A stretch of DNA of 64,000 nt from Providencia heimbachae ATCC 35613 (GCF_001655055.1 NZ_LXEW01000021.1:43238-107237); one strand, 5' to 3'. Shown: positions 19,892-33,057, counted from the first letter of the stretch. Numbers and translations are program-made. The notes: a model not told the origin generated them from the sequence alone.

Positions 19892-21361
19892 CTACATCAT
19901 CACCACATCAAAACGTTCCTGACTGTATAAAGGCTCTGTTTGCACTTTAACTTGCTTACCGACGAATATTTCGACTTCAGCTAATGCATGAGATTCATCA
20001 CCTTTAAGAACATCAACAACGGCTTGTGAAGCATAAACAAGGAATCTATCGGCATCGATCGTGCGATGAACCCGAACAATTTCACGTAAAATTTCGTAGC
20101 ATACGGTTTCGACTGACTTCACCGTACCGCGCCCTTGGCAGGTAGGACAATCATCACATAAAACATGCTCAAGGCTTTCCCGAGTACGTTTACGCGTCAT
20201 TTCAACCAGACCAAGCTGAGAAAAACCATTGATCGTGGTTTTGACCTTATCTTTGCTCAAGGCTTGCTCTAATGACGCTAAAACGCGTCGTCGATGCTCG
20301 GCATCAATCATGTCGATAAAATCGATAATAATAATACCGCCCAAATTCCTCAAACGTAATTGCCGTGCAATCGCTTGAGTCGCTTCAATATTGGTATTAA
20401 ATATGGTTTCTTCAAGATTACGATGGCCGACAAAAGCCCCTGTGTTGATATCAATCGTGGTCATCGCTTCAGTTTGATCGATAATCAGATAACCGCCCGA
20501 CTTTAATTCAACTTTTCTATCCATCGCGCGTTGAATTTCATTTTCAACATCAAAAAGGTCAAAAATAGGTTGATTACCTTGGTAAAGCTCCAGCTTTGCC
20601 GTCATCTCAGGGACATATTCTGCGATAAATTCTTGTAATTCAGTATAGGTTAACCGCGAGTCAACACGAATGCGGTCTAATGATGCGCCTGCAAAATCAC
20701 GAATAATTCGGTATGCGAGAGACAACTCACCATAAATTTTTGTCCGAGTAACATTACGTTTTTTACGCTCAATCACTTTTACCCAGAGACGTTTTAAAAA
20801 GGCAGCATCTTGCTTGATTTCATCCTCGCCAACCCCTTCGGCGGCAGTGCGGATAATAAACCCACCATTTTCATCGCAATATTGTGCAACGCACTCCTTT
20901 AAGCGCTCACGCTCACTTTCACTGTCGATGCGCTGTGAAACGCCTACGTGAGAGGCTCCTGGCATAAATACCAAGTAACGTGATGGTAATGTGATGTCGG
21001 TGGTTAGCCTTGCGCCTTTAGTCCCTAGAGGGTCTTTAACGACCTGAACAATCAAATCCTGACCTTGCTTAACTAGCTCAGCAATATCGCGAATATGAAA
21101 GTTTTTTTGCTCATCACCCGCAATGCACTCAGTATGCGGCATGATATCAGAGGCATGCAAAAAGGCGGCTTTATCAAGACCAATATCAACAAAGGCCGCC
21201 TGCATTCCCGGCAAAACACGGCTTACGCGACCTTTGTAGATATTCCCTACTAGTCCCCTTTTTGCTTCTCGTTCTACGTGTATTTCTTGTAAGATCCCAC
21301 CGTCAATATAAGCAACGCGCGTTTCAGATGGTGTAATGTTTACTAATAGCTCGGCAGTCAT
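19892..21361 (-). CDS. rng: Ribonuclease G
   Basis: RNase G is the endonuclease paralogue of RNase E that trims the 5' end of 16S rRNA and cuts some mRNAs. An N-terminal S1 domain (about 36-125) is followed by the 5'-sensor and DNase I-like regions. The catalytic aspartates are Asp304 (TTIDINTG) and Asp347 (IIIIDFIDM). The zinc-link cysteines are in [11 protein letters not shown]. It has 489 residues, as in E. coli. Its start overlaps the maf stop by 4 bases. Confidence 0.98.
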   Translation of the reverse strand: MTAELLVNITPSETRVAYIDGGILQEIHVEREAKRGLVGNIYKGRVSRVLPGMQAAFVDIGLDKAAFLHASDIMPHTECIAGDEQKNFHIRDIAELVKQGQDLIVQVVKDPLGTKGARLTTDITLPSRYLVFMPGASHVGVSQRIDSESERERLKECVAQYCDENGGFIIRTAAEGVGEDEIKQDAAFLKRLWVKVIERKKRNVTRTKIYGELSLAYRIIRDFAGASLDRIRVDSRLTYTELQEFIAEYVPEMTAKLELYQGNQPIFDLFDVENEIQRAMDRKVELKSGGYLIIDQTEAMTTIDINTGAFVGHRNLEETIFNTNIEATQAIARQLRLRNLGGIIIIDFIDMIDAEHRRRVLASLEQALSKDKVKTTINGFSQLGLVEMTRKRTRESLEHVLCDDCPTCQGRGTVKSVETVCYEILREIVRVHRTIDADRFLVYASQAVVDVLKGDESHALAEVEIFVGKQVKVQTEPLYSQERFDVVMM

Positions 21362-21945
21362 GAGTTCCCCTTACCATCACCTAACGCTAAAAATTGTTGT
21401 ATTAATTCGTCCGTTTCTACCAGAGGTAAACCAACAACGGCATGATAACTGCCATTAATTTTACGAATAAAACGACCACCTATTCCTTGTATACCATAAG
21501 CGCCGGCCTTATCCATTGGCTCACCTGAGCGTATATAATCCTGTATTTCCGATAAAGATAACTCGCGGAATGTCACATCTGTCACAATCAGTGAGTTTAA
21601 AGTCAAATGACGATTAGATAATGCGATGGCAGTCATCACTTGATGTGTTTTTCCAGACAGTGAACCCAGTATTTTTTCAGCATGTTCAATGTCATGGGGT
21701 TTTTCGAGTATTTGATTATTCAGCACCACAATCGTATCAGCACCTAAAACAGGCCTGTCTTCAGGTGCGATGGCCACTCCCGCTAACGATTTATCTCGCG
21801 CTAAACGTTGCACATACGCTTGCGGTGTTTCACCTTGTTGCCACTTTTCTTCTACTTCAGGACGCAGAATTTCAAAAGTATAATCAAGTAATTGCACCAA
21901 TTCCCGTCTTCTAGGGGAACCCGATGCTAGATAAATCAAACTCAT
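21358..21945 (-). CDS. maf: Maf-family nucleotide pyrophosphatase (YhdE)
   Basis: This is a Maf/Ham1-fold enzyme that hydrolyses dTTP and UTP (and modified forms) to monophosphates, a house-cleaning activity linked to the division and cell-shape gene cluster. The N-terminal signature [11 protein letters not shown] (residues 7-17) and the conserved [16 protein letters not shown] and [11 protein letters not shown] blocks are present. It has 195 residues. It lies between mreD and rng, the conserved enterobacterial position. Confidence 0.95.
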   Translation of the reverse strand: MSLIYLASGSPRRRELVQLLDYTFEILRPEVEEKWQQGETPQAYVQRLARDKSLAGVAIAPEDRPVLGADTIVVLNNQILEKPHDIEHAEKILGSLSGKTHQVMTAIALSNRHLTLNSLIVTDVTFRELSLSEIQDYIRSGEPMDKAGAYGIQGIGGRFIRKINGSYHAVVGLPLVETDELIQQFLALGDGKGNS

Positions 21946-21981
21946 AAGCTATATTTCCAGTGGGCGCCAGCAGATAAAATC

Positions 21982-22470
21982 TTAACATACTGAAAACTGA
22001 CGACGAATTTTTCGTAATAACAAAAATAACCATGGCCACAGGATACCATTCACGAGGCTATTCCAGAATACTTGCGGATGGAATAATACCTGTGAAGATA
22101 GAAATTCAGCCCAAAAAATGGCAAGATTTTGAATTATAGTAAGTAAAACAATAACTAAAGTTTGCTGCCAAAGTGCCATATTCCTTAATAATTGATGCTT
22201 ATAAGAAACTAAATAGCAGATGATACTGAAGGAAAGCGCATGAACGCCTAACGCCGAGCCTTGAATTGAGTCAACAATGATCCCCAAAACAAAGCTGGTA
22301 CCAACGCTCACACGATGGGGTAGCGCCATGACCCAATAAATAAGGATTAGCAATAGCCATGAAGGTCGATAAAAGATGAGTTGTTCTGGCCACGGCATAA
22401 CTTGTAAAATGAGTGCGATAAAAAAAGATAACCAAATAATGCCACGGCCATTGCCTCGGTATTCATCCAT
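21982..22470 (-). CDS. mreD: Rod-shape protein MreD
   Basis: MreD is an inner-membrane protein of the elongasome that works with MreB, MreC, RodA and PBP2. It has 162 residues with about five hydrophobic helices. The conserved [21 protein letters not shown] start and the [20 protein letters not shown] segment are visible. It lies 43 bp downstream of mreC. The length matches E. coli. Confidence 0.95.
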   Translation of the reverse strand: MDEYRGNGRGIIWLSFFIALILQVMPWPEQLIFYRPSWLLLILIYWVMALPHRVSVGTSFVLGIIVDSIQGSALGVHALSFSIICYLVSYKHQLLRNMALWQQTLVIVLLTIIQNLAIFWAEFLSSQVLFHPQVFWNSLVNGILWPWLFLLLRKIRRQFSVC

Positions 22471-22513
22471 TTAGTTAGCTCCTCTACCCAAATCCATGAT
22501 AGTTACCCTTTTA

Positions 22514-23488
22514 TTATGGCTGAGGTGGTGACTCCGGCGACATTGATGGCGGCAATGGCGGCCCTTGAATTTCGCTCGGATTAGGTAAAACTTGAGGAAG
22601 CACTTTCATCAAGCGCTCATTAGCAGCACGATACACCTCAGAGGGTTGTAGCGGCTTGAGAGAATCATTTTCATTTCCCCACAGTAATAGCAGGTAACGC
22701 AAACGTTGCAGCTCGGCAGTCGGCCTAGCATTGATGATCGTATAAGCTCGTTGAGTATCGTGCTTAACCGCTGAAACAACAGCAACCGGATAGCCTTCAG
22801 GGAAACGCCCCCCTAAACCCGATGTCACTAAAACATCACCAACGCGAATGTCGGTATTTTCAGGTAATGGCTCCAATAAAAGATCGTCCGCACAACCGGA
22901 GCCAGCCGCTATAACTCGAATATCATTACGTAAAACCTGTACAGGCAATGCATGAGACGTATCGCAAATCAGTAAAACACGGCTATTAAAATTGCTGACA
23001 CCGACCACTTGCCCTACAACGCCTTTATCACTGATAACTGGCTGCCCTTCATACACGCCTTTATTACTGCCTTTATCTATCACCACTTGGTCACGGTAAG
23101 GTGTATTCGCACCTGAAATAACCTGAGTCACCATCATGTGTTCATCTTGGCGAAGTGGCGAACCTAAAAGCTCTCTTAAGCGGGCATTTTCTTGTTTAAG
23201 TTGCTCGAGTAACAGGTTATCGGCTTTTTTTAGCAGTAATTCCTGATGTAACGCTTTGTTTTCGAATTGGAGTTGGTCACGTGTAGAGAAAATTTCTGAG
23301 ACATTATCGAGAAACTGACGAGGGCCATTTGCTAAAAAATAGAATGGGCTTACCGCCGTATCAAGGTAATTACGGATTTTATTGAATGGCTCGAAACGAT
23401 GGCCAATCACCACCAGCACTAATGCAATTATGACTGCAAAAAAGATGCGTAACTGAAGGGATGGGCCTCGCCTAAAAATTGGCTTCAT
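22514..23488 (-). CDS. mreC: Rod-shape protein MreC
   Basis: MreC is the bitopic scaffold that binds PBP2 and activates elongation. A transmembrane helix spans about residues 15-32. A coiled coil covers about 65-108 (QLQFENKALHQELLLKKADN), and the periplasmic double beta-barrel domain follows. The C-terminal tail is Pro/Ser-rich (GPPLPPSMSPESPPQP), as in relatives. It has 324 residues. It follows mreB by about 90 bp. Confidence 0.96.
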   Translation of the reverse strand: MKPIFRRGPSLQLRIFFAVIIALVLVVIGHRFEPFNKIRNYLDTAVSPFYFLANGPRQFLDNVSEIFSTRDQLQFENKALHQELLLKKADNLLLEQLKQENARLRELLGSPLRQDEHMMVTQVISGANTPYRDQVVIDKGSNKGVYEGQPVISDKGVVGQVVGVSNFNSRVLLICDTSHALPVQVLRNDIRVIAAGSGCADDLLLEPLPENTDIRVGDVLVTSGLGGRFPEGYPVAVVSAVKHDTQRAYTIINARPTAELQRLRYLLLLWGNENDSLKPLQPSEVYRAANERLMKVLPQVLPNPSEIQGPPLPPSMSPESPPQP

Positions 23489-23578
23489 GTATGGCTGAGT
23501 TTCGCTAATGTCAGAGAATTAAAAAATAGAGTCAAAGCAGCGGCTGGAGAATTATCCCCAGCCTGCCTATGGCGTTAT

Positions 23579-25355
<1,777 letters not shown>

Positions 25356-26336
25356 ATGAAAGCACTCGTACTACAGAAACAAGACGACAATGTTATCCCA
25401 GAAATTTTATCTATCTCGACAGAAAAACTGCCTGCGGGTGAAGTCATTATTGATATTCACTGGTCGACACTAAATTATAAAGATGCGCTTGCCATTAATG
25501 GTAAAGCGGGTGTTATTCGAAACTACCCCATGGTTCCTGGTATCGATTTTTCTGGCGTTATCCAACATAGCGAAGACCCTCGATTTCATGTCGGACAACA
25601 TGTTTTACTCACCGGTTGGGGCGTTGGTGAAACACACTGGGGAGGTCTCGCCACTCAAGCAAGAGTACCGGCTGATTATTTAACTCCATTGCCCGAATCC
25701 CTATCTTTACGCCAAGCCATGATAATTGGTACCGCAGGTTTTACCGCAATGCTTTGTGTCAATGCCCTTGAAGATGCTGGCGTTACCCCTGATAAAGGTG
25801 AAGTTGTCGTCAGTGGCGCAAGTGGCGGTGTCGGGAGTGTTGCCATTCAATTATTAACCGCTCTTGGCTATGACGTTGTCGCAATCTCAGGACGTGAAGA
25901 AAATAGTGAATACTTACACCGCATCGGTGCTAAAAAAATTCTCCCTCGCGGTGATTTCACTCATCCAGCGAAACCATTAGATAAACAGCTTTGGGCTGGC
26001 GCGATTGATACCGTGGGTGGCGAGCTTCTGGCAAATTTACTGACACAAATCAAATATAATGGCGCGGTTGCCGCATGTGGGCTTGCAGGTGGTTTTACTT
26101 TACCCGCCACGGTCATGCCATTTATTTTACGCAATATTCGCCTACAAGGCGTCGACTCGGTTTATTACCCAGCATCAAAACGTCCAAAAGTGTGGGAACG
26201 CCTTGCTCAACTGCTGCCTGAATCATTCTATCAACAAGTCAGTTCCGAAATTTCATTAGAACAATCGGTAGAATATGCAAAAAAACTCTTAAAAAATCAG
26301 GTCACAGGGCGTACCCTTGTTAATCTGCACGATTAG
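25356..26336 (+). CDS. acuI: Acrylyl-CoA reductase AcuI (YhdH)
   Basis: AcuI is an NADPH-dependent medium-chain reductase that converts toxic acryloyl-CoA to propionyl-CoA. It has 326 residues: an N-terminal GroES-like domain (YKDALAINGKAGVIRNYPMVPGIDFSG at about 44-70) and a Rossmann domain with SGASGGVGSVAIQLL (about 152-166). It has no zinc ligands, as expected for this family. E. coli yhdH sits at the same locus. A hairpin follows the stop, so it is probably monocistronic. Confidence 0.95.
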   Translation: MKALVLQKQDDNVIPEILSISTEKLPAGEVIIDIHWSTLNYKDALAINGKAGVIRNYPMVPGIDFSGVIQHSEDPRFHVGQHVLLTGWGVGETHWGGLATQARVPADYLTPLPESLSLRQAMIIGTAGFTAMLCVNALEDAGVTPDKGEVVVSGASGGVGSVAIQLLTALGYDVVAISGREENSEYLHRIGAKKILPRGDFTHPAKPLDKQLWAGAIDTVGGELLANLLTQIKYNGAVAACGLAGGFTLPATVMPFILRNIRLQGVDSVYYPASKRPKVWERLAQLLPESFYQQVSSEISLEQSVEYAKKLLKNQVTGRTLVNLHD

Positions 26337-26345
26337 CAATCATCA

Positions 26346-26390
26346 TTGTGCGGTTCCATGATAAAAATTGGGAGTACCGCACAATTTATA
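26346..26390 (+). terminator. Hairpin after acuI
   Basis: A 9-bp stem TTGTGCGGT / ACCGCACAA with a 21-base loop is followed by TTTATAAAAT. It is a plausible though imperfect intrinsic terminator for acuI. Confidence 0.5.
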
Positions 26391-26569
26391 AAATAAATTC
26401 GGGTAATTTCTCTGATAAGACCAGTATTTTGCTGCTAAATGCTACGAAATAATTATAATGCATCCCTTGTCACGGAAAATTCCATTTATTTTCATGATAA
26501 AAGATGACAAACCCTCGACATCGGGTTATGTTGTCCGATTATTGACGTATCGTCGGAGTTAGCAGCACA

Positions 26570-27034
26570 ATGACAGAAGATATTCACATTTTGCTCCTTA
26601 ACGGACCAAACTTAAACCTTCTAGGTACTCGAGAACCTGATAAATACGGTGCCCGCACCCTGTCAGATATCGTTGCTAAATTGATGCTAGAAGCGAATGG
26701 TTTAGGCGTAAAATTGAGTCACTTTCAATCTAATGCTGAGCATGAGCTGATCGATAAAATTCATGCAGCAAAAGATAATACCGATTTTATTCTGATCAAT
26801 CCGGCTGCATTCACGCATACCAGCGTTGCTTTGCGTGATGCATTACTTGCAGTTTGTCTCCCGTTTATCGAGATTCACCTGTCTAATGTGCATGCCAGAG
26901 AGCCATTTCGCCAACATTCTTATTTCTCCGACCAAGCTGTTGGGGTAATTTGTGGTCTTGGGGCTGACGGTTACAGTTTCGCGTTACAAGCAGCAGTTAA
27001 CCGTGTGCGCCTAATTAATTCAATCCAAATATAA
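26570..27034 (+). CDS. aroQ: Type II 3-dehydroquinate dehydratase AroQ
   Basis: AroQ dehydrates 3-dehydroquinate to 3-dehydroshikimate, step three of the shikimate pathway. The signature [20 protein letters not shown] begins at residue 8 and contains the catalytic Arg and Tyr. [17 protein letters not shown] and [18 protein letters not shown], with the catalytic His, are also present. It has 154 residues, normal for type II. It lies 18 bp before accB, the common aroQ-accB-accC arrangement. Confidence 0.97.
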   Translation: MTEDIHILLLNGPNLNLLGTREPDKYGARTLSDIVAKLMLEANGLGVKLSHFQSNAEHELIDKIHAAKDNTDFILINPAAFTHTSVALRDALLAVCLPFIEIHLSNVHAREPFRQHSYFSDQAVGVICGLGADGYSFALQAAVNRVRLINSIQI

Positions 27035-27052
27035 GAGTACGGAATCATATCC

Positions 27053-27520
27053 ATGGATATTCGTAAAATCAAAAAACTGATCGAGCTAGTCGAAGAGTCT
27101 GGCATTTCTGAACTAGAAATTTCTGAAGGCGAAGAGTCAGTACGTATCAGTCGCATGTCACCTGCAGCGCAGATGATGGCAGCACCTCAACAATACTACT
27201 CTGCACCAACCGCACCTCAACCGGCGCTGGCTAATGCAGTTGCACCTGCTCAAGAAGTCGCTCCAACTGCCGCTCCAGTGGTTTCAGGTCACCAAGTTCG
27301 TTCCCCAATGGTTGGAACCTTCTATCGTGCACCAAGCCCTGAAGCAAAATCTTTTGTTGAAGTTGGTCAAACCGTCAACGTTGGCGATCCTCTTTGCATC
27401 GTTGAAGCGATGAAAATGATGAACCAAATTGAAGCAGATAAATCGGGCGTGGTGAAAGCCATTCTGTTGCAAAACGGTGATGCAGTAGAATTTGACGAGC
27501 CATTGGTTGTTATCGAATAA
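27053..27520 (+). CDS. accB: Biotin carboxyl carrier protein AccB
   Basis: AccB carries the biotin of acetyl-CoA carboxylase, the first committed step of fatty acid synthesis. An N-terminal helical and acidic segment is followed by an Ala/Pro/Gln-rich linker (about 38-80). The biotinyl domain carries the EAMKMMNQ motif, and Lys121 is the biotinylated lysine. It has 155 residues. It is 12 bp upstream of accC, with which it forms a stable complex and an operon. Confidence 0.98.
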   Translation: MDIRKIKKLIELVEESGISELEISEGEESVRISRMSPAAQMMAAPQQYYSAPTAPQPALANAVAPAQEVAPTAAPVVSGHQVRSPMVGTFYRAPSPEAKSFVEVGQTVNVGDPLCIVEAMKMMNQIEADKSGVVKAILLQNGDAVEFDEPLVVIE

Positions 27521-27532
27521 CGAGGCGTTTCC

Positions 27533-28879
27533 ATGCTGGAAAAAATTGTTATCGCTAACCGTGGAGAAATTGCACTGCGCATTCTACGTGCCTGTAAAGA
27601 ACTAGGCATTAAGACTGTTGCTGTCCACTCTACGGCAGATAGAGATCTAAAACACGTGTTGCTGGCAGATGAAACAATTTGTATCGGCCCAGCAGCATCA
27701 GCAAAAAGTTACTTGAACATTCCTGCGATTATCTCCGCAGCTGAAATTTCAGGCGCTCAAGCAATTCACCCAGGATATGGTTTCCTGTCTGAAAATGCAG
27801 ATTTTGCAGAACAAGTTGAGCAATCAGGCTTTATTTTTATCGGTCCAAAAGCTGAAACCATCCGCCTAATGGGTGACAAAGTTTCTGCGATTGAAGCGAT
27901 GAAACTTGCCGGTGTACCTTGTGTTCCGGGTTCTGATGGCCCACTTGGCAATGATACAGAAAAAAATAAAACCATCGCAAAACGCATTGGTTACCCTGTC
28001 ATCATCAAAGCGTCTGGCGGCGGCGGTGGCCGTGGTATGCGTGTTGTGCGTAATGAAAAAGATTTAGAAGCATCAATAAATCTAACACGTGCAGAAGCAA
28101 AAGCCGCATTCAATAACGACATAGTTTACATGGAGAAATACCTTGAAAACCCACGTCATATTGAAATTCAAGTCATGGCTGATGGTCAAGGACATGCTAT
28201 CTATTTAGCAGAACGTGACTGTTCAATGCAGCGTCGCCACCAAAAAGTGGTCGAAGAAGCACCGGCACCGGGGATCACCCCTGAAATTCGCCGAAGCATT
28301 GGCGAACGCTGTGCTAAAGCTTGTATCGAAATCGGCTATCGTGGTGCGGGTACTTTCGAATTCCTATTCGAAAATAACGAGTTCTATTTCATTGAAATGA
28401 ACACCCGCATTCAAGTCGAGCATCCGGTCACTGAAATGATCACCGGTATCGATTTGATCAAAGAGCAGCTGCGTATCGCATCAGGTTTACCTTTATCCGT
28501 GACGCAAGAAGAAGTTAATGTGCATGGTCATGCTGTTGAGTGTCGTATCAACGCAGAAGACCCGCATACCTTCTTACCAAGTCCGGGACAAATTACCCGT
28601 TTCCATTCACCGGGTGGCTTTGGTGTTCGTTGGGAATCTCATATTTACGCAGGCTATACTGTGCCTCCGTACTATGATTCCATGATTGGTAAATTAATTA
28701 CTTTTGGTGAAACTCGTGAAATTGCCATTTCTCGAATGAAAAATGCGCTTAATGAGCTGATCATTGATGGTATTAAAACCAATATTGAACTGCACCAAAT
28801 GATCATGAATGATGAAAACTTCCAAAAAGGTGGGACTAACATCCACTACTTGGAGAAAAAACTGGGTATTCAGGAATAA
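27533..28879 (+). CDS. accC: Biotin carboxylase AccC
   Basis: AccC uses ATP and bicarbonate to carboxylate biotin on AccB. It is an ATP-grasp enzyme of 448 residues. The N-terminal [24 protein letters not shown] and [16 protein letters not shown], the glycine-rich loop [14 protein letters not shown] (about 157-170) and [20 protein letters not shown] are all intact. It ends the aroQ-accB-accC unit, with a strong terminator about 40 bp downstream. Confidence 0.98.
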   Translation: MLEKIVIANRGEIALRILRACKELGIKTVAVHSTADRDLKHVLLADETICIGPAASAKSYLNIPAIISAAEISGAQAIHPGYGFLSENADFAEQVEQSGFIFIGPKAETIRLMGDKVSAIEAMKLAGVPCVPGSDGPLGNDTEKNKTIAKRIGYPVIIKASGGGGGRGMRVVRNEKDLEASINLTRAEAKAAFNNDIVYMEKYLENPRHIEIQVMADGQGHAIYLAERDCSMQRRHQKVVEEAPAPGITPEIRRSIGERCAKACIEIGYRGAGTFEFLFENNEFYFIEMNTRIQVEHPVTEMITGIDLIKEQLRIASGLPLSVTQEEVNVHGHAVECRINAEDPHTFLPSPGQITRFHSPGGFGVRWESHIYAGYTVPPYYDSMIGKLITFGETREIAISRMKNALNELIIDGIKTNIELHQMIMNDENFQKGGTNIHYLEKKLGIQE

Positions 28880-28914
28880 TTTTCTGAATCACTAACGGTT
28901 AAATCATCTTCTAT

Positions 28915-28950
28915 AAATACCGGAAAGCCCTGCTTTTCGGTATTTTTTTG
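28915..28950 (+). terminator. Intrinsic terminator after accC
   Basis: The stem AATACCG / CGGTATT (extended by AAAGC / GCTTT inside) is followed by TTTTTTTG. It is a strong rho-independent terminator for the acc operon. Confidence 0.85.
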
Positions 28951-29058
28951 TCCTCTAAAAACCCCGCCTCGCACTTTTCTTCTCGTATTTTTCACACTCT
29001 GCTTACGGATTATCGTACAATCCCTGATTATTTTTGTCGAAATGAGGAGGAAAAACGT

Positions 29059-29301
29059 ATGGATAAACGTTTTCTTCAGTCAAACAAGGAAGCTCGCTGG
29101 GCACTGTATCTTACGGTTGCCTACATGATAGGTTGGATACTCAGCGCCTATCTACCTGACAATACAATTGGCATAACCGGGCTTCCATTATGGTTCGAAT
29201 GGTCATGCCTTATCCTGCCCATTATTTTTATTCTATTGTGCATCATGATGGTAAAACTGGTTTTTAAAGACATTCCTCTGGAGGAGAATGATGCAGACTG
29301 A
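29059..29301 (+). CDS. yhdT: YhdT family small membrane protein
   Basis: This 80-residue protein with two hydrophobic segments (about 16-33 and 44-68) belongs to the YhdT (DUF997) family, always found just before panF. Its function is not established; a role as a small partner of the sodium/pantothenate symporter is inferred from gene order. An AGGAGG ribosome binding site precedes this ATG, so it was preferred over an upstream in-frame start inside the acc terminator. Its 3' end overlaps the panF start. Confidence 0.92.
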   Translation: MDKRFLQSNKEARWALYLTVAYMIGWILSAYLPDNTIGITGLPLWFEWSCLILPIIFILLCIMMVKLVFKDIPLEENDAD

Positions 29302-30751
29302 AGTTCTCCTGCCATTAATTGGTTACCTTGCTCTGGTATTCCTGCTTTCTGTTTACGCTTATAAAAAGCGAACAAAAGGTGAATTTCTTAACGAATACTT
29401 CCTCGGTAATCGTTCCATGGGTGGCTTTGTCCTTGCGATGACTATCACCGCAACCTATATCAGTGCTAGCTCATTTATAGGTGGCCCAGGAGCTGCCTAT
29501 AAATATGGTTTAGGTTGGGTATTGCTCGCCATGATCCAACTGCCCGCCATTTGGCTCGCACTTGGTATACTGGGTAAAAAATTCGCTATTTTAGCCCGCC
29601 GCTACAATGCAGTGACACTCAATGACATGCTATATGCCCGTTACCAAAGCCGTTTTTTGGTTTGGTTCGCTAGTATTAGCTTACTTGTCGCTTTTTTTGG
29701 TGCGATGACAGTACAGTTTATCGGCGGCGCTCGACTTTTAGAAACAGCCGTCGGTATCCCATACACTTATGGATTGATTATTTTCGGCGTCTCTATCGCT
29801 CTCTACACCGCGATTGGTGGTTTTCGAGCCAGTGTACTTAATGATGCATTACAAGGGCTGGTGATGTTACTGGGAACGGTTATTTTGCTGGTTGCCGTTA
29901 TCCATCATGCTGGTGGGCTACCAGCAGCCATTGAAAAAATGCATGCTATCGATCCTAAATTAGTCTCACCAGAAGGCGCTGACGATATTTTAAGCGGGCC
30001 ATTCCTTGCTTCCTTTTGGATATTGGTTTGCTTTGGTGTGATAGGTTTACCCCATACCGCAGTACGTTGTATTTCTTACAAAGACAGTAAAGCGGTTCAC
30101 CGTGGTATTATTCTTGGCACCATTGTGATGGCAATACTCATGTTTGGTATGCACTTTGCGGGTGCATTAGGCCGGGCAATTTTGCCTGATTTAACCATTC
30201 CAGACCAAGTGATCCCAACCTTGATGGTGCAAGTTTTACCGCCTTTTGCTGCGGGTATTTTCTTGGCAGCGCCAATGGCGGCAATTATGTCGACTATCAA
30301 CGCCCAGTTATTGCAATCATCGGCGACTATCGTCAAAGATATTTACCTTAATGTCGCACCTGAGCAAATTAAAAATGAGAAAAAACTTGCGCGTATTTCG
30401 AGCTACTCAACACTCATTTTAGGTGCACTATTGCTGATCGCTGCATGGAACCCGCCACAAATGATTATCTGGCTAAATTTACTGGCTTTCGGCGGGTTAG
30501 AAGCCGTATTCCTTTGGCCTCTCGTATTAGGTCTATATTGGGAAAAAGCCAATGGGACTGGCGCATTAAGCGGAATGATTGTAGGTGGCGTTTGTTATGC
30601 CTTGCTCGCGACATTTAAAATTGAAATGATGGGCTTTCACGCTATTGTACCCTCACTTATTTTTAGCTTTTTTGCATTTATGATTGGTAATCTTTTTGGT
30701 AAAAATCCCGTACAATTGGCAGCAAATGAACTAACAGCTAGTTCTAAGTAA
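29291..30751 (+). CDS. panF: Sodium/pantothenate symporter PanF
   Basis: PanF imports pantothenate with sodium and belongs to the solute:sodium symporter (SSF) family with about 13 membrane helices. Conserved motifs include ATYISASSFIGGPGAAYKYGLGW near the N-terminus and GLPHTAVRCISYKDSKAVHRG mid-protein. It has 486 residues. The start MQTEVLLP aligns with E. coli MQLEVILP; a second ATG lies one codon upstream. It overlaps yhdT by 11 bases, so translation is probably coupled. Confidence 0.97.
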   Translation: MQTEVLLPLIGYLALVFLLSVYAYKKRTKGEFLNEYFLGNRSMGGFVLAMTITATYISASSFIGGPGAAYKYGLGWVLLAMIQLPAIWLALGILGKKFAILARRYNAVTLNDMLYARYQSRFLVWFASISLLVAFFGAMTVQFIGGARLLETAVGIPYTYGLIIFGVSIALYTAIGGFRASVLNDALQGLVMLLGTVILLVAVIHHAGGLPAAIEKMHAIDPKLVSPEGADDILSGPFLASFWILVCFGVIGLPHTAVRCISYKDSKAVHRGIILGTIVMAILMFGMHFAGALGRAILPDLTIPDQVIPTLMVQVLPPFAAGIFLAAPMAAIMSTINAQLLQSSATIVKDIYLNVAPEQIKNEKKLARISSYSTLILGALLLIAAWNPPQMIIWLNLLAFGGLEAVFLWPLVLGLYWEKANGTGALSGMIVGGVCYALLATFKIEMMGFHAIVPSLIFSFFAFMIGNLFGKNPVQLAANELTASSK

Positions 30752-30864
30752 TCTAATCCCCCCTAAAGCGGGCTTTAATACTTAGAATATTTTTTATTAA
30801 TGATAAATTTTATGCTCTGAATAATTTGCGTGAAGTGTAATGAGCATGATGAAGAGAACAAACA

Positions 30865-31749
30865 ATGCCTTGGATACAAATACGACTAAACTCAAATGCA
30901 AGAGATGCCGAAGCACTCGGCGATGAACTTATCGAAACAGGTGCCGTTTCCATTACCTTTCAAGATAGCCATGACACGCCAGTTTTCGAGCCGCTTCCGG
31001 GAGAAACTCGCTTGTGGGGCGATACCGATGTTATTGCTCTGTACGACGCAGAAACCGATATGAAACTGGTGGTGGCACAATTAGAAAACAGTCCCCTTCT
31101 GGAAGCTGGTTTTATTCATAAAATTGAGCAAATCGAAGATAAAGACTGGGAAAGAGAATGGATGGATAACTTCCACCCAATGCGCTTTGGCCAACGTTTA
31201 TGGATTTGCCCAAGCTGGCGTGACGTGCCAGATCCTACTGCCGTTAACGTGATGCTTGATCCAGGCTTAGCCTTTGGTACGGGTACGCACCCTACCACCT
31301 CTTTGTGTCTTGAATGGCTAGATGGAATTGATCTTGAAGGGAAAACAGTTATCGACTTCGGATGTGGATCCGGTATCCTTGCCATCGCTGCACTCAAATT
31401 AGGCGCTGCTCAAGCTATCGGAATCGATATCGATCCTCAAGCAATTACCGCAAGTCGTGATAATGCACAGCGTAATGGTGTTTCAGAGCGCTTATCTTTA
31501 TACCTGTCGAAAGACCAACCTAAAGACCTACAGGCTGATGTCGTTGTTGCTAACATCCTTGCAGGGCCATTACGTGAGTTAGCCCCTATGATTAGTGTGC
31601 TTCCGCATGAGGGCGGTTTATTGGGTCTTTCGGGTGTGCTTGCAACGCAAGCAGAAAGTGTCGCTGATGCATATCGTGCTATCTTTGAAATTGACCCTGT
31701 TGCTGAGAAAGAAGAATGGTGCCGCATCACGGGTGTCAAGCGTTTTTAA
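30865..31749 (+). CDS. prmA: Ribosomal protein L11 methyltransferase PrmA
   Basis: PrmA trimethylates ribosomal protein L11 at several residues using S-adenosylmethionine. An N-terminal substrate-recognition domain (about 1-60) binds L11. The C-terminal Rossmann methyltransferase has [20 protein letters not shown] (about 162-181) and the NPPY-like [10 protein letters not shown]. It has 294 residues, close to the E. coli 293. It follows panF by about 110 bp, as in E. coli. Confidence 0.97.
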   Translation: MPWIQIRLNSNARDAEALGDELIETGAVSITFQDSHDTPVFEPLPGETRLWGDTDVIALYDAETDMKLVVAQLENSPLLEAGFIHKIEQIEDKDWEREWMDNFHPMRFGQRLWICPSWRDVPDPTAVNVMLDPGLAFGTGTHPTTSLCLEWLDGIDLEGKTVIDFGCGSGILAIAALKLGAAQAIGIDIDPQAITASRDNAQRNGVSERLSLYLSKDQPKDLQADVVVANILAGPLRELAPMISVLPHEGGLLGLSGVLATQAESVADAYRAIFEIDPVAEKEEWCRITGVKRF

Positions 31750-32065
31750 TAGAAATATTATGAAAATTAAAGAATAATTTCTTTGAAATTCAAGCAAGAA
31801 TAGATTATCTTATAGCTCAAATAATGCTCAATAGCTGGCGATAATCTGTTCTGCTCGAGATTTGAACAGAGCAACTGTTATTTTAATAAATCATCACAAT
31901 TTATACCTAAGTGATTGTTAAAGCTGATTATTTTTTATTTCCTCAAAAGGCAAGATAAAAAAGTTAGTGATAAATAACCGTTTGCTCAAAGTTTGTCCTT
32001 TCATATCTCGTAAAAAATGCGTAATATACGCGCCCTTGCAGTCACAGTATGGCCCCCATTTAGTT
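31750..32065. other. dusB-fis leader region
   Basis: This stretch of about 316 bases is AT-rich in its first two thirds. Towards the dusB start it carries a well-formed promoter with a GC-rich discriminator, annotated separately. In E. coli this region binds Fis and CRP. Individual Fis sites cannot be assigned reliably by eye here. Confidence 0.6.
31999..32034 (+). promoter_or_regulatory. dusB-fis promoter with stringent-type discriminator
   Basis: The -35 TTTCAT (31999-32004) and -10 TAATAT (32022-32027) are separated by 17 bases and followed by ACGCGCCC. This matches the architecture of the E. coli fis promoter, whose GC-rich discriminator makes it sensitive to ppGpp/DksA. It lies about 35 bp before the DusB start. 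Confidence 0.7.
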
Positions 32066-33043
32066 ATGCGAATCGGACAATATCAGTTGAGAAACTGTCT
32101 TATTGCTGCCCCCATGGCAGGCATTACAGATAAACCTTTTAGGTCGCTCTGTTATGACATGGGAGCTGGGATGACAGTCTCAGAAATGCTTTCTTCTAAT
32201 CCTCAGGTGTGGAAGACAGACAAATCTAGGCTCAGGATGGTTCATCGCGATGAACTTGGGGTTCGTTCCGTTCAAATAGCTGGCAATGATCCCGATGAGA
32301 TGGCTGCCGCTGCTCAAATTAATATTGAGAGTGGCGCTCAAATCATTGATATCAACATGGGCTGTCCAGCTAAAAAAGTGAATCGTAAGCTTGCAGGTTC
32401 TGCTCTACTACGTTATCCAGATATCGTTAAATCGATTTTAGAAACCGTTGTTAAGGCAGTAGATGTCCCTGTCACTCTTAAGATCCGCACAGGCTGGTCA
32501 CCTGAAGAGCGAAACTGCATAGAGATTGCCAAATTGGCCGAAGATTGCGGTATTCAAGCATTAACTATTCACGGCAGAACTAGAGCCTGTTTGTTTAATG
32601 GTGAAGCTGAGTACGACAATATTCGGGCAGTTAAGCAGACTGTTACCATCCCGGTTATTGCCAATGGCGACATTACTGACCCGCTAAAAGCCAGAGCTGT
32701 CTTAGACTACACAGGGGCGGATGCCTTGATGGTAGGCAGAGCAGCTCAGGGAAGACCTTGGATCTTTCGGGAAATCCAACATTATCTGGACACAGGTGAA
32801 ATATTGCCACCGATGCCAATGGCAGAGGTACAACGCATTATGCTAGCGCATGTACAGGAATTGCACGACTTTTACGGTCAAGGCAAAGGAGCCCGTATAG
32901 CGCGCAAACATGTTTCTTGGTACTTACAAGAACATGCACCTGATGACCAGTTTAGGCGCTCATTCAACACCATTGAGGATGCCAGCGAACAGCTGGAGGT
33001 GTTGGAGGCATTTTTTGAAAATTTTTGCGTAAATAAAAGATAA
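32066..33043 (+). CDS. dusB: tRNA-dihydrouridine synthase B
   Basis: DusB is the FMN enzyme that reduces uridine 17 of the tRNA D-loop. It has an N-terminal TIM barrel with catalytic Cys100 in the motif [19 protein letters not shown], and a C-terminal helical domain (about 245-325). The start [10 protein letters not shown] gives 325 residues and aligns with E. coli. The 33-codon upstream extension would run through the promoter and is rejected. It is the first gene of the dusB-fis operon; fis follows 14 bp later. Confidence 0.97.
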   Translation: MRIGQYQLRNCLIAAPMAGITDKPFRSLCYDMGAGMTVSEMLSSNPQVWKTDKSRLRMVHRDELGVRSVQIAGNDPDEMAAAAQINIESGAQIIDINMGCPAKKVNRKLAGSALLRYPDIVKSILETVVKAVDVPVTLKIRTGWSPEERNCIEIAKLAEDCGIQALTIHGRTRACLFNGEAEYDNIRAVKQTVTIPVIANGDITDPLKARAVLDYTGADALMVGRAAQGRPWIFREIQHYLDTGEILPPMPMAEVQRIMLAHVQELHDFYGQGKGARIARKHVSWYLQEHAPDDQFRRSFNTIEDASEQLEVLEAFFENFCVNKR

Positions 33044-33057
33044 GAGCTGACAGAACT

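Noticed and set aside
31967..32065. N-terminal extension of DusB
   Set aside because: It would be translated from the promoter region; the conserved protein begins [10 protein letters not shown].
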